NCBI GenBank assembly: GCA_016801845.1
Contig: CM028906.1
Span: 14,491,001-14,555,000, forward strand
Length of the DNA: 64,000 bases
Source: Polydactylus sextarius
Taxonomy: Eukaryota > Chordata > Actinopteri > Polynemidae
Direction of reading: 5' to 3'
The position numbers were made by a program, and so were the translations under genes. Under the pieces are notes generated by a model. It did not search any database. It saw nothing but the letters and a program-made list of their open reading frames with translations, and had not been told where the DNA came from. Positions within the stretch are counted from its first letter, which is position 1. The number at the start of each line of letters is the position of its first letter. Below, one piece after another: positions 49,616 through 60,988 of this stretch.

Positions 49616-50780
49616 AAGAATAAAGTACCAGTTGCCAATCATGATTTAGCTACCAAGTTTGCAAACAGTTACCTTCACAAAGCAACGTTAGCATTGCATT
49701 CAGTGTCTCACTAGCATGAGCACCAGCATGAACTTCCAGAACAGCTTGATTGATGCTGTGGAGAGTGCTATATAACATGCCTGTTCAGTTTGGTTTTGAT
49801 CTAATGACTGTGAAAATGACAACACATAATTCATGTCACTTTCATACGTATCAAACCATTTACTGACCCCGTAATGCACGTGTTATGCTGGGGGGGGGAG
49901 CACTCAAACTCAGGACAACTTCGTAATGATTTGCAGTGACCCTTCATTTCAAGAAGACAAGTGGATCCAGAACATGCCAGCAAAATACTCCCCAATGGGA
50001 TAACAGATGGTTTTTACACAACTGAACTCATTGTGCATTTATTTTTATAACGAGGGGTGTATGCACTGCAATTCGACTATAATCTTCCTCTCCAAGTAGC
50101 TGTCAGTGGACTGCTGTTGCTGACACTGTTTGGTCACATACTGCATCAGGAGGTACTTCTCTGTTTCTAACACTAATGCTCAAGGGTCACAGTCATCAAA
50201 TGTGAACCATGCAGCATATATTTCTCCACTTGGAGCCCCATAATGACAGAGGGAAAACATAATGTTAGTATCTCCTTAGATCCTAGATTCCTTTATTCTT
50301 ACAGCATACAGGTTTTTGATCATAAAACTGTTGAAAACTTCATGTGTCAGATGGTTGAGATCTATTTTCTGGAGAAAATGAGCTCAGTGTTAACACAGAC
50401 AGACACAGCATGTCTGGCATTTTTCCTCCTCTGTTTCTCCCTCCCCCTATGGGTCATGACTCCTTACAGACACACATCTCATCTTAAAGGGTTCCCCCTC
50501 ATGATCTCACCCTCCTTGGCCCTGCCTACATACGCTCAGTCATGACACCTTCGTGCTCGACTAGAGAGGGAGAGGTGACAGAAAGATGGATGACCGAGAT
50601 ATTTCCGCACGCAACTATTGTTATTGCTGCAGAGCACAAACACTGGCTCACATGGACAGAGGAGGGTTGTGGAGATGGGAGGGTGGGGGTGGGGGGGTAC
50701 CATTAGCTCAGTTACTAATCTGGTATTCACGCCTGGTCAGGAAGGGAAGGTGATCCAGCAACCCCCCCATTCTACACACT

Positions 50781-50815
<35 letters not shown>

Positions 50816-53648
50816 AAGCTTTATCTCCCCACCATGCAAACACAGACACTATGTCAAAAGTTTCATTCCCCTCTCAAGGACGCTACACCATATGTGTGTT
50901 GAGTTCACAGTTGCGTGTGAAAGACATATCAGCAGCGGTTGTTCAGCTAGTTTTAGCGCTTACGTGGCAACCTACCCTGACCCTGTTATCTATTGATCGT
51001 GACTTCTGTTCAGGCCTAAACTGAAATAAGATCCATTTGACTCTGTCCCCTCAAGTGCTGTAGTCACCTGTAGCAACTGCTTTTATCTAATAAACAACCT
51101 CAACTGAAAAGTTTAAATTTGACATTAGCACCTTCAGTCCTTCAGTCATAAAACAGTCATAAACCTTGTAACTTTTACTTAAAGCTCAAAAAAGATGAAT
51201 AAATGTAACCCAACAAGAAAAATCGTTATTTGTAATATTACCTTAGATATATGCACTATTGGATAATTAGTTGGATAATTGGATAATTAATTAAAAAAAT
51301 GCCAAATTCTTTATGAGTTTTTCCATGAATCAGACTGTGACAGTTTGATTGTACTGTAAAGAACCTATGGAAGTTCAAACATTGAGCAAATGTGCTCTAC
51401 AGTGTGTTAGTCAGTACATTCGGCAATAAATTTCAGCAATAAAATCACCACCACTGTCTCCTGGGTGACCTCTTTATTCAGTTCATTTATTCACTCATTT
51501 ATCATCATTTGTTATGTTTTAATTAATGACTGGAAAAAATAGCATCAACCAGATATTTCCAGGAATACAGTGATCTTTCTTTAAAGGTGACTTATCGCAA
51601 TTATTCTTGTGTGGCAGAGAGAAACTGAATACAATTTTGAGGTTATTTCTATTTCATGTTGACTTATACTTTTCTCCACTACATTCCAGAGGGAAATACT
51701 TGTACTAGCTTTTACTTGTCAGATTACACTTTGATTTGCAAAGCAAATGATCAGCTTATAAAACACAAGGCTCCACAACAACCAGAAATAAAAATGTTGC
51801 TAATAAACCTTTACTTTTACTTAAGTAAAAATTTGAATTTAAGCTTTTTTGTGTGTTTATTTCATCACTATCTCGTTCAGAATAACTAATTATTGAATTT
51901 AAATAATTGAATTTCAATTCAATACTTTCCCCATCTTTCCTTTTTTCTGACAGATTTTAAAACTAAACTAACCCATTAACTAACTAATTCCCATAGTTTC
52001 AGTTGTTTTTTTTCTTTTCCTTTGAACAGGAGAAATAATATCATGTCAAGACTTTACCTATGAGGTAATGTAAATATGTATAGTCAGAATTATTGCATCT
52101 AAGTATACACAAGTATCAAAGTAGCAGCCAGTCAGAGTGGTCTGCTATTATTTTAATTTAAATTTTGATCATTTGATCACAAAGTACCAGACAATGCTTA
52201 AAGTTAGTGGTGTACATCTTCTGAATGTCTGACAACATCATACCCATCATAACTCAACAGTAATTCTTCCCCATAATGCAGTGGATGCGACATTCAGCAA
52301 GTTTGTATTAGTTAATAGGGAACATTCATGTGAGGTGTCATGACCTGCAGTCCAAAATAATCCTATTAAGGTTTGCCCAATAGGGCACACGCAAGGGTAG
52401 GAGCCTGTTCACTGATGTTCTACTGCTCGAGTTGTTAGTCTCTTTGAGAGTAAACCAGCTGTATATATTTTTATAGTCATGTAATGAAGAAAAGATTAGA
52501 TCTTTAAATATACAATAAACACTACAGTTGAGTGAGCATTAAAGAAGCTTGCCACTGAATTTAGTTTACCCATTATGAGGAACACAACTGTGACAACAGC
52601 TGTATACTGACTTCTGTGGCTCTGGATGGAGCTTTCCAAAGTTCTAAAAAACATTGAGTTACTTTATGGGAAATGTAGAGCTTGATCCATACTAAAGACT
52701 AAGAGTTAGGACGTGTCAGCAGAGGCTGGGATATCTATCCTAATAAATCATCTTTTAAGTAGATATTCCTGAGCAGTATTGTCCAGTGATGGAGACAGTG
52801 ATTTGTTCATTGTTAGTTATTTAACAATATTTTTCACAGAATAACAATCTTTAAATAACATGTACGTGAATACAGTTTTAGATTAATTTATGATATTCAG
52901 TCGAATTTAAAGTAGGATTTTGGAAAAGCGTACAATTACTAGACTCAGGATTATCTGCATGTAAACACATGGAAATTTTGTAAAAGAAGCCTTTTGTTGC
53001 TGTTAATTACAAGGTGCCAAGTACCGCACCAAGTTGGAAGAGCAACATGAGAGTTTGATGTGATACTTAACAGATCATTGAAGGGGAAATTCCTTCTTTT
53101 TCCCCATCTTGCTCAAGACCATTTCAGCATTTCAGTCAGGGTGAAATGCTGTTTATCACCACACAAACCAAACAATTTATTTATGTTTTTTCAATTAGGG
53201 GAGGAGGGTATCACAGCATTCACTGGGAATGATTTTCATGAAGTAGCCATTAAAAAGGGAGTGTATTCTATTTCCCCCTGGCTCAGGTGAAAACGATCAT
53301 CTTTACTGTTTATTTTTTTAATTTTCTCCATTCAAAAGACATGACCCAAGTGTTGATATATGCGACTTTTAAAAAAAGGAATATTAACTACGTAAAATGC
53401 TACAAAATACTCTGAGTATGCTCAGTTATTTTGACCCAACCACTTTACTTTTTTGACTTCCATCTACATAGTTTTTTATGGCTTTATGACAACCATAAAG
53501 GTGCCTTCATTCTTCAGCTGATACTAAATCACGAAAACCACCACAAAGAAAAAACAAGCTTGTGACAGAGCTGGTATGCAAAGAAAGATATTCACACAGT
53601 GAACTGGAGGTACACACCTGCTCTGAAGGTGTGTGCATGACAGCCTTT

Positions 53649-53653
53649 GCGTG
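53649..53653 (+). promoter_or_regulatory. Distal xenobiotic response element core
   Basis: TTGCGTGAG contains GCGTG in the extended AHR/ARNT context (T/G)NGCGTG(A/C)(G/C), about 4.5 kb upstream of cyp1a. Confidence 0.35.
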
Positions 53654-54347
53654 AGTAGAAACTAACAACCTTCACAGTCATTACACCTGCTTTTATGTCC
53701 AAGAATTCTTTAAGAGGTATATGGCTCTGGGCAAAACATTTTTTCCTGTTTTTTTTTTTTCTTTCTTTCTTTCCTTTTTCCATCCAACTTCTGTGAAATG
53801 GACATGGGCAAAGGGCAAACATTAACACAAAACACCTCCAGGCCAGTGTCCAGTTCAGCATTCCAGCTCATCTATCCCGACATGACCCACTACTTTACAC
53901 ACTGCTTCAGATCTAACCAGTAGCACTTCTCATGGCTTTGTGTGGTAGCCTGTAATCTCTTTAATCTTTTTAAGAAGTTAGTAGACTAACTTACCACAGA
54001 ATCTGCTCACTGATTCACACCGAGCGTCAACATCCTCTCACCATTTCTTAGTTTTCCCTATTTTTTACACTCCTTTTCCCCCACAGGTTTAAATATTTAA
54101 CTTACACTTTGAGTTTAAAGGGTGAAGCACAGTTTTCAGCTATAGTTGTGTGTGACATTAACAGTTTTTCTGTCCCAAGCTGTGAACACTGCTCACCTGT
54201 TGGTATCTGACACACACTTCTGCAGCCCGAATGCTCACTGGGAATGCAGCCGACTCTCACTGCAGGCGGTCCGCACACGATCACAGTCACATTCATCTTT
54301 AATCAGATTCAATTTCATCCCCCGGGAGCACAATCACACCCAACATA

Positions 54348-54388
<41 letters not shown>

Positions 54389-54583
54389 CTTGGAAAACAC
54401 AATAAAGTTTGAACGAGGAGGATCACAATCCCTTCAGGTGCTGAAACATAGCAGCAGGTGTTTATTTAAAAATGTTTACTGTAGATCTCACACTGTAATA
54501 GTGTTAGTCTATGCTGCCAAGTAATCCTCAGACCATTCATATACATGTGGCAATGATGAGTTTCAACAACTGGATGTCACTTA

Positions 54584-54588
54584 GCGTG
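54584..54588 (+). promoter_or_regulatory. Distal xenobiotic response element core
   Basis: TAGCGTGCA contains the TNGCGTG core, about 3.5 kb upstream of cyp1a. Confidence 0.35.
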
Positions 54589-54949
54589 CAAAGGCACTTC
54601 CTATAAGTGTGCATCACAGCCATGTAGGGAGTATTTTATTCCTACTTATCTGTGACAATGTGTCATATAATTGCATGGCACACACACACACACACACCAA
54701 AAAGAAACAGTTTTCAGTTCATCATTACAGGAGTAATCCTAATTAGAGTCCCGAAGCTGTAATTATTATAATGATCATATTCTCTAATATGAATCATATA
54801 TTTATTTATTTTTTTTATAAATGGTTGATTCTTAATTTTCCCAAATGACACATTCTCCGGGAATCCCAGGCTCCACTTCGGAGCTGCGTGACAGAAAGTA
54901 ACTAGTTCACTTTGTTTCACGAGTTCCAGTTTTCATAATAACTTGTTTT

Positions 54950-55400
54950 GCCGTTTGGTGGGTTCTCGCCTGTTCTCAGTCCGGCCCCACCGTGTTGCAT
55001 GACTGCAATGAATGAAGCCTGAGTGGCAGATTGCATGACTCCAAAGCCCCAAGATCCTCGCATTCGCAGAGGCTATAGCGCGCAAATATGTGCACCTTCG
55101 TGCCCAAGCAGGGGGAGGTGAAAAAGGGAGTCTCGCGTCCTGCGCTCTTTGTTCTGCAAGTTTAAGACCCTTGTGTCTTTTCCAGAGGCTGCTGCCTTCG
55201 CGTGACTTGACCAAGCAGATTTAGGATTGTCCAGAAGACCGGGACCCTCCCCTCTGGACGGCAGCCCCGCTTCTCACGCAACCTGCTGCACCAGAGGCGC
55301 AGCGCCGAAGCGCATGGCGAAAGTCCCCGGAGAGTCAACACACAATCCGACAGGATCAGCGCAGCGCTGAGCCGCGCAGATTATGCAAAACTAATGAATA
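54950..55400. promoter_or_regulatory. CpG-rich patch upstream of cyp1a with two response-element cores
   Basis: About 450 bases far richer in G, C and CpG than anything within several kb (examples: CGCGCAAATATG, GGCGCAGCGCCGAAGCGC). The right border is abrupt, passing into ATGCAAAACTAATGAATAATC and AT-rich DNA. It holds TCGCGTGAC (core 55200-55204) and, on the minus strand, TTGCGTGAG (core 55275-55279), both fitting the full AHR/ARNT consensus. It is a candidate distal enhancer or the promoter of a non-coding transcript. The minus-strand open frame across it looks like a by-product of GC content. Confidence 0.5.
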
Positions 55401-56890
55401 ATCAAAACTTTTACCTGCCGGATGTTTCCTTTTTATACAAAACCTCCCAAAATTCAGCTTCGATTTTTAGATAAAAGGTGATTTTTTTTTTTTATTTTTT
55501 TTTTACCACCAGTCACTGTTATTTTTGGCATTCCAAACCCTGTAAAGTAAATTCAACATCAGATAAAACAATAAAATCATCATATGTCATTTATAGTCTC
55601 AGTTAGTTTCATGCTAATGGACCATACTGGAGAAAAAAAAAAACAAAGAAGATTTTAGGGCTAACCTGTACATATTTTTCTGTCGTTATTCAAAATAAAA
55701 AATAAAAAACAAAACTAAATTATAATTCCCTCACAAATGAAAAAGACATACGATAGACATATTAACAGAGTAAATGGCATTTCTTGATGATAAAGGAGAT
55801 TTGTCTGCTTCTATACTCACCTCATTGTCACACGACTTGGGTGTATTTTAAAACGAGGACGTGAGGCAACTTTCTTCTTCCAGTTTCTTTATAATTTCAG
55901 GGTAACTCTTGCTACTTCTGTACATGAATAATGAAAAATTCATAATTCAAGCGAAATATAGATTTAAGGTCTCAGCCATACAACACTTACTTGCTAAGGT
56001 CAAATCAAAATAATTATGAACTAACTTTTTTTTTAACACACAACAACATCATTCAAATGAGAATTTACATAACGTGGGTCTTGTTTTGTCTTTTTGCTAT
56101 TAAATAACCTTAAATATTGTGAAGGACATTAAAAGTTAAAATTAGAGAGCTTTTCAGTTTTCAAGATACTTGAAGTTATGACAAGCGACTGACCACCAGC
56201 ATGTTGTTTATGCTCTATTTTTCCCTTTCTTTTATTGTTATATAAGTGTGGTTTGAATCACATTTTCAGAATCTAGAATGTACAAACTTGAGAAACAACT
56301 TGTTTGTTCAGTTAAAATAAAACGCAGGCAGCGTTTCTTTCAAAATAAAGCTCCAGATGATATCACAGAAAGTAGGAGGACTGATGACTGAACAGTTTCA
56401 AACACACAACAAAAAAAAAAAGTAATAAAGATAAATTAGGAAACGTTTCAGTGAAACTTGTGCGTAAAAGGCTGACGTCTTTTTTTGAACATGACCAAAC
56501 CAAAGGTGAAACAATGTAGATTAAAGAGACAGGTCGTCTCATATATAGTGGAGGATACATATTTAGTGTTACTTTTGTACAACTGTTTGTCATAAAGTCG
56601 CCAGAAGATGTGGCAGATGTAAAATCCTAAATAAGAGCATTGAAAACCAGTTAGCCTGTAAATAAGATTTAAATTAAGATTAAATGAAAATGACATCACT
56701 TTGGAAAAACATCGACGTCATTGTGATTTTTAATGGTCAGATCTAAATATAAAAAATAATATTAAAAAATGAGATAATATTTATGAGACCATATTTATGA
56801 CAGTCGGAAATGTGTTTACTTTTAATCCCACGAAGGTTCATATATCTCATGAAATTATCAGAAATGTTGCCATCTTTATGTGGCACCGAG
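55401..56890. other. AT-rich spacer upstream of cyp1a
   Basis: About 1.5 kb of AT-rich DNA with poly(T)/poly(A) runs (55482-55503, 55634-55644, 56409-56420). I see no exon, repeat family or clear site in it. Confidence 0.65.
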
Positions 56891-56897
56891 CTGAATT

Positions 56898-57157
56898 GCG
56901 TGAGACGGAGCTGTGGTGTAAAAACTAAAAAAAAAAAAAAGTTCTATAAAAGGTTGAAAAAGGGACAAAGTGAAATGGTATTGAACTCATCTACCCTCGC
57001 TCTCCAGCAGCGCTGCCCGATTGCCCCCCTCGCACGCACGCTCGCTCCCTCCCACCCCAGCATCCTCTTCAAAGGGGAGGTGAGGGTTTGATCACTGCGC
57101 TCTCACGCAACTGGTCAATCTTTAACTCCAGCGGAGAACTAACAGGTACAAGCACGC
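56898..57157. promoter_or_regulatory. Proximal xenobiotic response element cluster of cyp1a
   Basis: Five GCGTG/CACGC cores in 260 bases: 56898-56902 (TTGCGTGAG, +), 57033-57037 and 57037-57041 (overlapping, minus), 57104-57108 (TTGCGTGAG, minus) and 57153-57157 (TTGCGTGCT, minus). All but the last fit the extended AHR/ARNT consensus. They lie about 0.95-1.2 kb upstream of the inferred start, where clustered elements drive dioxin-inducible CYP1A in other vertebrates. The part 57001-57080 is also locally GC-rich. Confidence 0.65.
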
Positions 57158-57922
57158 AATGGCATTTTGGTGTTTTATCCGGACTTAAACCTGCCTGGAT
57201 GGTTTCTGTGACAGTTGACACAAACTCCCGTGTCTCACACCAAACCTTGAGCTCTATTGCTGTAGGCGCACATGATTGTCTGAGACTGTGAGCAAAGCCA
57301 ACTCTTTTTATCCAGAATCAAGAGTCGGTGTGTTGTGAGACTTTAATCAAAGTCTCGTGTTGCACAATATTCCTTTATAATTCCTTGATATTTTCAGGAT
57401 TTCTGGCTAGATAAACTTCCTCAGAAATGATGATAGTACAAGCCAAAAAACTCATCAACGGATTAACTGACCTTTAATATTACAAGACCAACGGGTATTT
57501 ACAAAGGGGACTCATCAGCAGCTGCCCACACAATGATAAATCAAGTTTAGGTTCTTATTATTCAGCTAATGGGGAAGTAATTTGCAACTCACACTATACT
57601 GATAGCTGAATGGCTTTGATCATTTAATTAGAAGCCAATCAGGGAGTTTGCATGAGCAAACACAACCTTGGCACAGATGAGATCAATGCACAGATGTTTA
57701 GGGTGTATAGTCTCACTAAAATTGATAATAACTTCCAATAACCTGCAAATCCTCCTAAATCAAAATGTAGAACAGTAGGGTGTTTTATACTGAACACTTA
57801 TCAGAGAATAAATAACATTTTATTGTGGTGGAAATTATACTTTGTCTATGATGGTTATTATGGCTTATCTGTCCATAAAACATAAAACAAACCGCAAGGG
57901 TATTGGTCTATTATATTCTATA

Positions 57923-57926
<4 letters not shown>
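57158..57926. other. cyp1a upstream spacer
   Basis: AT-rich promoter-proximal DNA between the response-element cluster and the (CA)n tract. No further GCGTG core or other clear site is seen. Confidence 0.6.

Positions 57927-57996
<70 letters not shown>
57927..57996. repeat. (CA)35 microsatellite in the cyp1a proximal promoter
   Basis: Seventy bases of CA end about 93 bases before the TATA box. Its 3' end runs into CACGCAC, giving a minus-strand GCGTG core at 57994-57998. Confidence 0.93.
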
Positions 57997-58000
<4 letters not shown>

Positions 58001-58088
58001 CTTTTCTACTTCATTCATGGCAGAGAGAGGGAGGGAGAGAGGGGGCGGCTTCGTCATGCACAGCAGCCAATGAAGCTGTGGAGCGCAC

Positions 58089-58094
58089 TATAAA
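58089..58094 (+). promoter_or_regulatory. cyp1a: cyp1a TATA box
   Basis: TATAAA in GAGCGCACTATAAAGACAG. A start about 30 bases downstream (near 58119, AGGACATTAAG) is inferred. A TATA-driven, inducible promoter fits CYP1A. Confidence 0.8.
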
Positions 58095-58118
58095 GACAGA
58101 ACCCATTCTCTCTTTTTT

Positions 58119-58234
58119 AGGACATTAAGAGTAATCTCGAGGACAGCTCTACACAAAGAAACTCAAAGGTCTTCCTAATTTTGAAAAGGAACCTCAGGGA
58201 ACTCACCATTGTTACTTTTTGACTCTCCATTAAG
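58119..58234 (+). other. cyp1a: cyp1a non-coding exon 1 (5' UTR)
   Basis: Inferred from the TATA position and a strong donor TTAAG|GTAAGT at 58235. There is no usable reading frame. CYP1A genes typically have a short untranslated first exon followed by an intron that ends just before the ATG. Intron 1 is 58235-58656, with acceptor TTTTCAG. The 5' end is approximate. Confidence 0.75.
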
Positions 58235-58678
58235 GTAAGTTAAACATATGCATATAAACTGAGTTAGAATTGAGCAGGCATGTCAGAGATGAAGTGCTGA
58301 GTGGAGACTATGTTGCTACAGTAACTTGTATAAGTTTGGTCTTTGCAGCTGCAACTTTCAACAGGCTCATTCTTTTTGATTATTCTAATTATTGTTTTTC
58401 AGTCGTGTTGTCTGTGAGTCATTGTAGTAGGCAGTAGTAAAGTTTACATAGCCCATCAATTTGCAGAGACCATCATCTGTATTAAGTTTTGTTGTTCAGT
58501 ATGTAAACATACAGAGCTAAATTAATGACAAATGCATGCTTTGTATCTGTATTTAGTTACTTTAAACTTCAAAGTCCATGTAGTCAACATGTTGCACAAC
58601 ACCTCTACTTTTCGATGGCTTCACTACTCTAATGGCTCCTCCTATTTAATTTTCAGAAGCCAGAAAAGAGTTGTCATT

Positions 58679-59518
58679 ATGGCACTAATGATACTGCCAA
58701 TCGTTGGATCAGTGTCGGTATCCGAGGGCTTGGTGGCCATGACAACAGTGTGTCTGGTCTACCTGATTCTCAAATTTTTCCGCACTGAAATTCCTGAGGG
58801 GCTTCATCGGCTTCCTGGACCAAAGCCACTGCCGATTATTGGAAATGTGCTGGAGGTGGGCAGCAAACCTTACCTGAGTCTCAGTGCTATGAGCAAGCAG
58901 TATGGCGACGTCTTCCAAATCCAGATAGGCATGCGTCCTGTGGTTGTGCTGAGTGGCAGTGAAACTGTACGACAGGCTCTCATCAAGCAAGGGGAGGACT
59001 TTTCAGGCAGACCTGACCTGTACAGCTTCCGCTTCATCAACGATGGGAAGAGTCTGGCCTTCAGCACAGACAAGGCCGGTGTCTGGCGTGCCCGCAGGAA
59101 GCTAGCCTATAGTGCCCTGCGCTCCTTCTCTACCCTTGAAGGCACAACCCCAGAGTACTCCTGTGCTCTGGAAGAACACATTTGCAAAGAGGCAGAGTAT
59201 CTGATCAAAGAGCTCAATACAGTCATGACGGCAGAGGGAGGCTTTGACCCGTTTCGCTACATTGTTGTTTCTGTGGCCAATGTGATCTGTGGAATGTGCT
59301 TCGGCCGACGCTATGACCACAATGATCAAGAGCTGCTCAGTTTTGTGAACCTCAGTGATGAGTTTGGCCAGGTGGTGGGTAGCGGAAATCCTGCAGACTT
59401 CATCCCTGCTCTTCAGTTCCTGCCCAGCACAACAATGAAGAAGTTTGTGAACATCAATAAACGCTTCACTGGCTTTGTGAAAAAGATTGTCATTGAGCAC
59501 TATGCCACTTATGACAAG
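58679..59518 (+). CDS. cyp1a: cyp1a coding exon 2 (residues 1-280)
   Basis: The large first coding exon carries 22 bases of 5' UTR (58657-58678). It holds the membrane anchor, Pro-rich hinge and the N-terminal half including substrate-recognition regions. Phase 0, donor AAG|GTACAG. Confidence 0.95.
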
Positions 59519-60988
59519 GTACAGCACACATTATCATTCATGAAATCACAGTTAGTCCATTCTTGTTCAGTGACATTGTTTGCCTTGTCAGCCATTATGT
59601 GTTTAAGCTTTACTGAGTCTGGCCAATCATTTTCTTTCAGAACAACATTCGTGATATCACTGACTCCCTCATTGATCACTGTGAGGACAGGAAGCTGGAC
59701 GAGAACTCCAATGTCCAGATGTCAGATGAGAAGATTGTAGGAATAGTCAATGACCTGTTTGGAGCTGGTAGGTGTATATATTGACTAAGCTGATTAACAG
59801 TGTCCTCTGTATAAATACATTTTGAAAAGTCCTAAGAGATGGTGTGTTTTTCTATCTAGGGTTTGACACCATCTCCACTGCCCTGTCATGGTCTGTGATG
59901 TACTTGGTGGCTTACCCAGAGATACAGGAGAGGCTTTATCAAGAACTGAGTAAGTACAACAAAATAGTTTGTTGGATTTTTATCCTTGTATTGGTTCAGG
60001 TATTAAAAGCATTACTCAGCAAATATTCACCAGATTCTTTGTTTTGCAGAGGCAAAAGTGGGGGTGGACCGCACTCCTGTTCTCTCAGATAAATCTAACT
60101 TAGTTTTCCTGGAGGCCTTCATCCTTGAGCTCTTTCGTCACTCGTCATTCCTGCCCTTCACTATTCCACACTGGTAAGGTTCATCTCATTACAAGCTCGA
60201 TAGTACCTCATTCAGTCATAGAACCAAACAATAACATGGCTACTACATGCATATAGAGCATAAAAATGTGACATAAACTCGTAGACTAACACCTTTTTTT
60301 TTTCTTTCAGCACCACAAAAGACACATCTCTGAACAACTACTTCATTCCCAAAGATACATGTGTCTTCATCAATCAGTGGCAGATTAATCATGATCCGTA
60401 AGTTCTTCTTGCAACATTGAAAAAATAAGTCCATCCATAAGTTTATCCATGACTTGATATTCAGAACTGCCCAATACAGCCAGCAGAGAGAGCCCTGCTA
60501 AAGCAAAGGAAGATTACATGCCTTGCCCAAGGGCACCTCATTGATAGTTGTAGGAAGGCACAAAGCAGCCTTTGTTCACTTCACACACCTAAATAGTCAT
60601 GGCTGAATAAAAAGCTTAAAGCTCTAATTGATCTTGCTTTCTAGTGTGTTTGTACAATATATCTTTATCTGCAATTCTTTGCACTTTCAGTGAACTGTGG
60701 AAAGATCCATCTTCCTTCAACCCAGACCGCTTCCTGAGTGCTGATGGCACTCAGGTCAACAAGATAGAGGGAGAGAAGGTGTTGGTCTTTGGCATGGGAA
60801 AGAGGCGCTGCATTGGTGAGGTCATCGCACGAAATGAAGTCTTCCTCTTCTTGGCAGTCCTCATCCAGAACCTGCACTTCCAAGCGATGCCTGGAGAGAT
60901 GCTGGACATGACCCCTGAATACGGTCTCACAATGAAGCACAAACGGTGCAAGCTGAGAGCCATGATAAGAGCAAGAAATGAGCAGTGA
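58679..60988 (+). CDS. cyp1a: Cytochrome P450 1A, six coding exons, 521 residues
   Basis: Coding exons 58679-59518, 59641-59767, 59860-59949, 60050-60173, 60311-60397 and 60691-60988 join to 521 codons plus TGA, the usual teleost CYP1A length. CYP1A is an ER-membrane, haem-thiolate monooxygenase that oxidises planar aromatic xenobiotics with electrons from P450 reductase. Seen: a hydrophobic N-terminal anchor (about 10-33), the Pro-rich hinge LPGPKPLP, I-helix GAGFDTIS (about 321-328) with the O2-activating Asp-Thr, K-helix ExxR (Glu379-Leu-Phe-Arg382), FNPDRF and haem-binding FGMGKRRCIG with Cys463 as axial ligand. The protein is near-identical to fish CYP1A in these blocks and in RPDLYSFRFINDGKSLAFST. 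ATG context ATTATGG has A at -3 and G at +4. Upstream in-frame ATGs from 58532 are in intron 1. No break is seen. It is likely AHR-inducible (response elements upstream). Confidence 0.97.
59641..59767 (+). CDS. cyp1a: cyp1a coding exon 3
   Basis: 127 bases, NNIRDITDSLIDHCEDRKLD through LFGA, leading into the I-helix oxygen-binding motif. Donor G|GTAGGT. Confidence 0.95.
59860..59949 (+). CDS. cyp1a: cyp1a coding exon 4
   Basis: 90 bases with the rest of the I-helix (GFDTISTALSW) to QEL. Acceptor CTATCTAG, donor A|GTAAGT. Confidence 0.95.
60050..60173 (+). CDS. cyp1a: cyp1a coding exon 5
   Basis: 124 bases containing ELFRHSSFLPFTIPH with the ExxR pair. Donor TG|GTAAGG splits the Cys codon. 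Confidence 0.95.
60311..60397 (+). CDS. cyp1a: cyp1a coding exon 6
   Basis: 87 bases encoding TTKDTSLNNYFIPKDTCVF and INQWQINHD. Acceptor TTTCTTTCAG, donor CC|GTAAGT. Confidence 0.95.
60450..60600. repeat. Possible dispersed repeat remnant in cyp1a intron 6
   Basis: The block with ACATGCCTTGCCCAAGGGCA resembles a piece common in fish dispersed repeats (CCTTGCCCAAGGGCACTTCA). It contains the small palindrome TGCCCAAGGGCA. Limits and family are uncertain. Confidence 0.35.
60691..60988 (+). CDS. cyp1a: cyp1a coding exon 7: haem-binding region and C-terminus
   Basis: 298 coding bases with FNPDRF, the Cys463 haem loop, TPEYGLTMKHKRC and a short C-terminus ending in RARNEQ before TGA. Confidence 0.96.

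Larger units (their letters stand above)
47474..54949. other. Intergenic interval, part 2 (no supported gene)
   Basis: No coding exon is supported. It contains poly(T)/CT-rich DNA near 48058-48102, (GT)n near 48912-48938, a G-rich run near 50676-50697, (CA)n tracts near 50786-50813, 54356-54386 and 54679-54697, a consensus CTCF motif at 49602, and two GCGTG cores at 53649 and 54584. The rest is AT-rich with nothing I can name. Confidence 0.7.

Noticed and set aside
54886..54890. GCGTG at 54886 as a full xenobiotic response element
   Set aside because: Its 5' flank (CT) does not fit (T/G)N before the core, so it was left out of the site list.
54933..55214. Minus-strand 93-codon frame in the CpG-rich patch
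   Set aside because: Stop-poor because of GC content; no conserved motif seen. The region is better read as regulatory DNA.
58532..59740. A 402-codon open frame starting at 58532 as the cyp1a coding region
   Set aside because: The first 49 codons lie in intron 1 and after 59518 the frame runs through intron 2. The family start is the ATG at 58679, and splice sites rebuild the full 521-residue protein.
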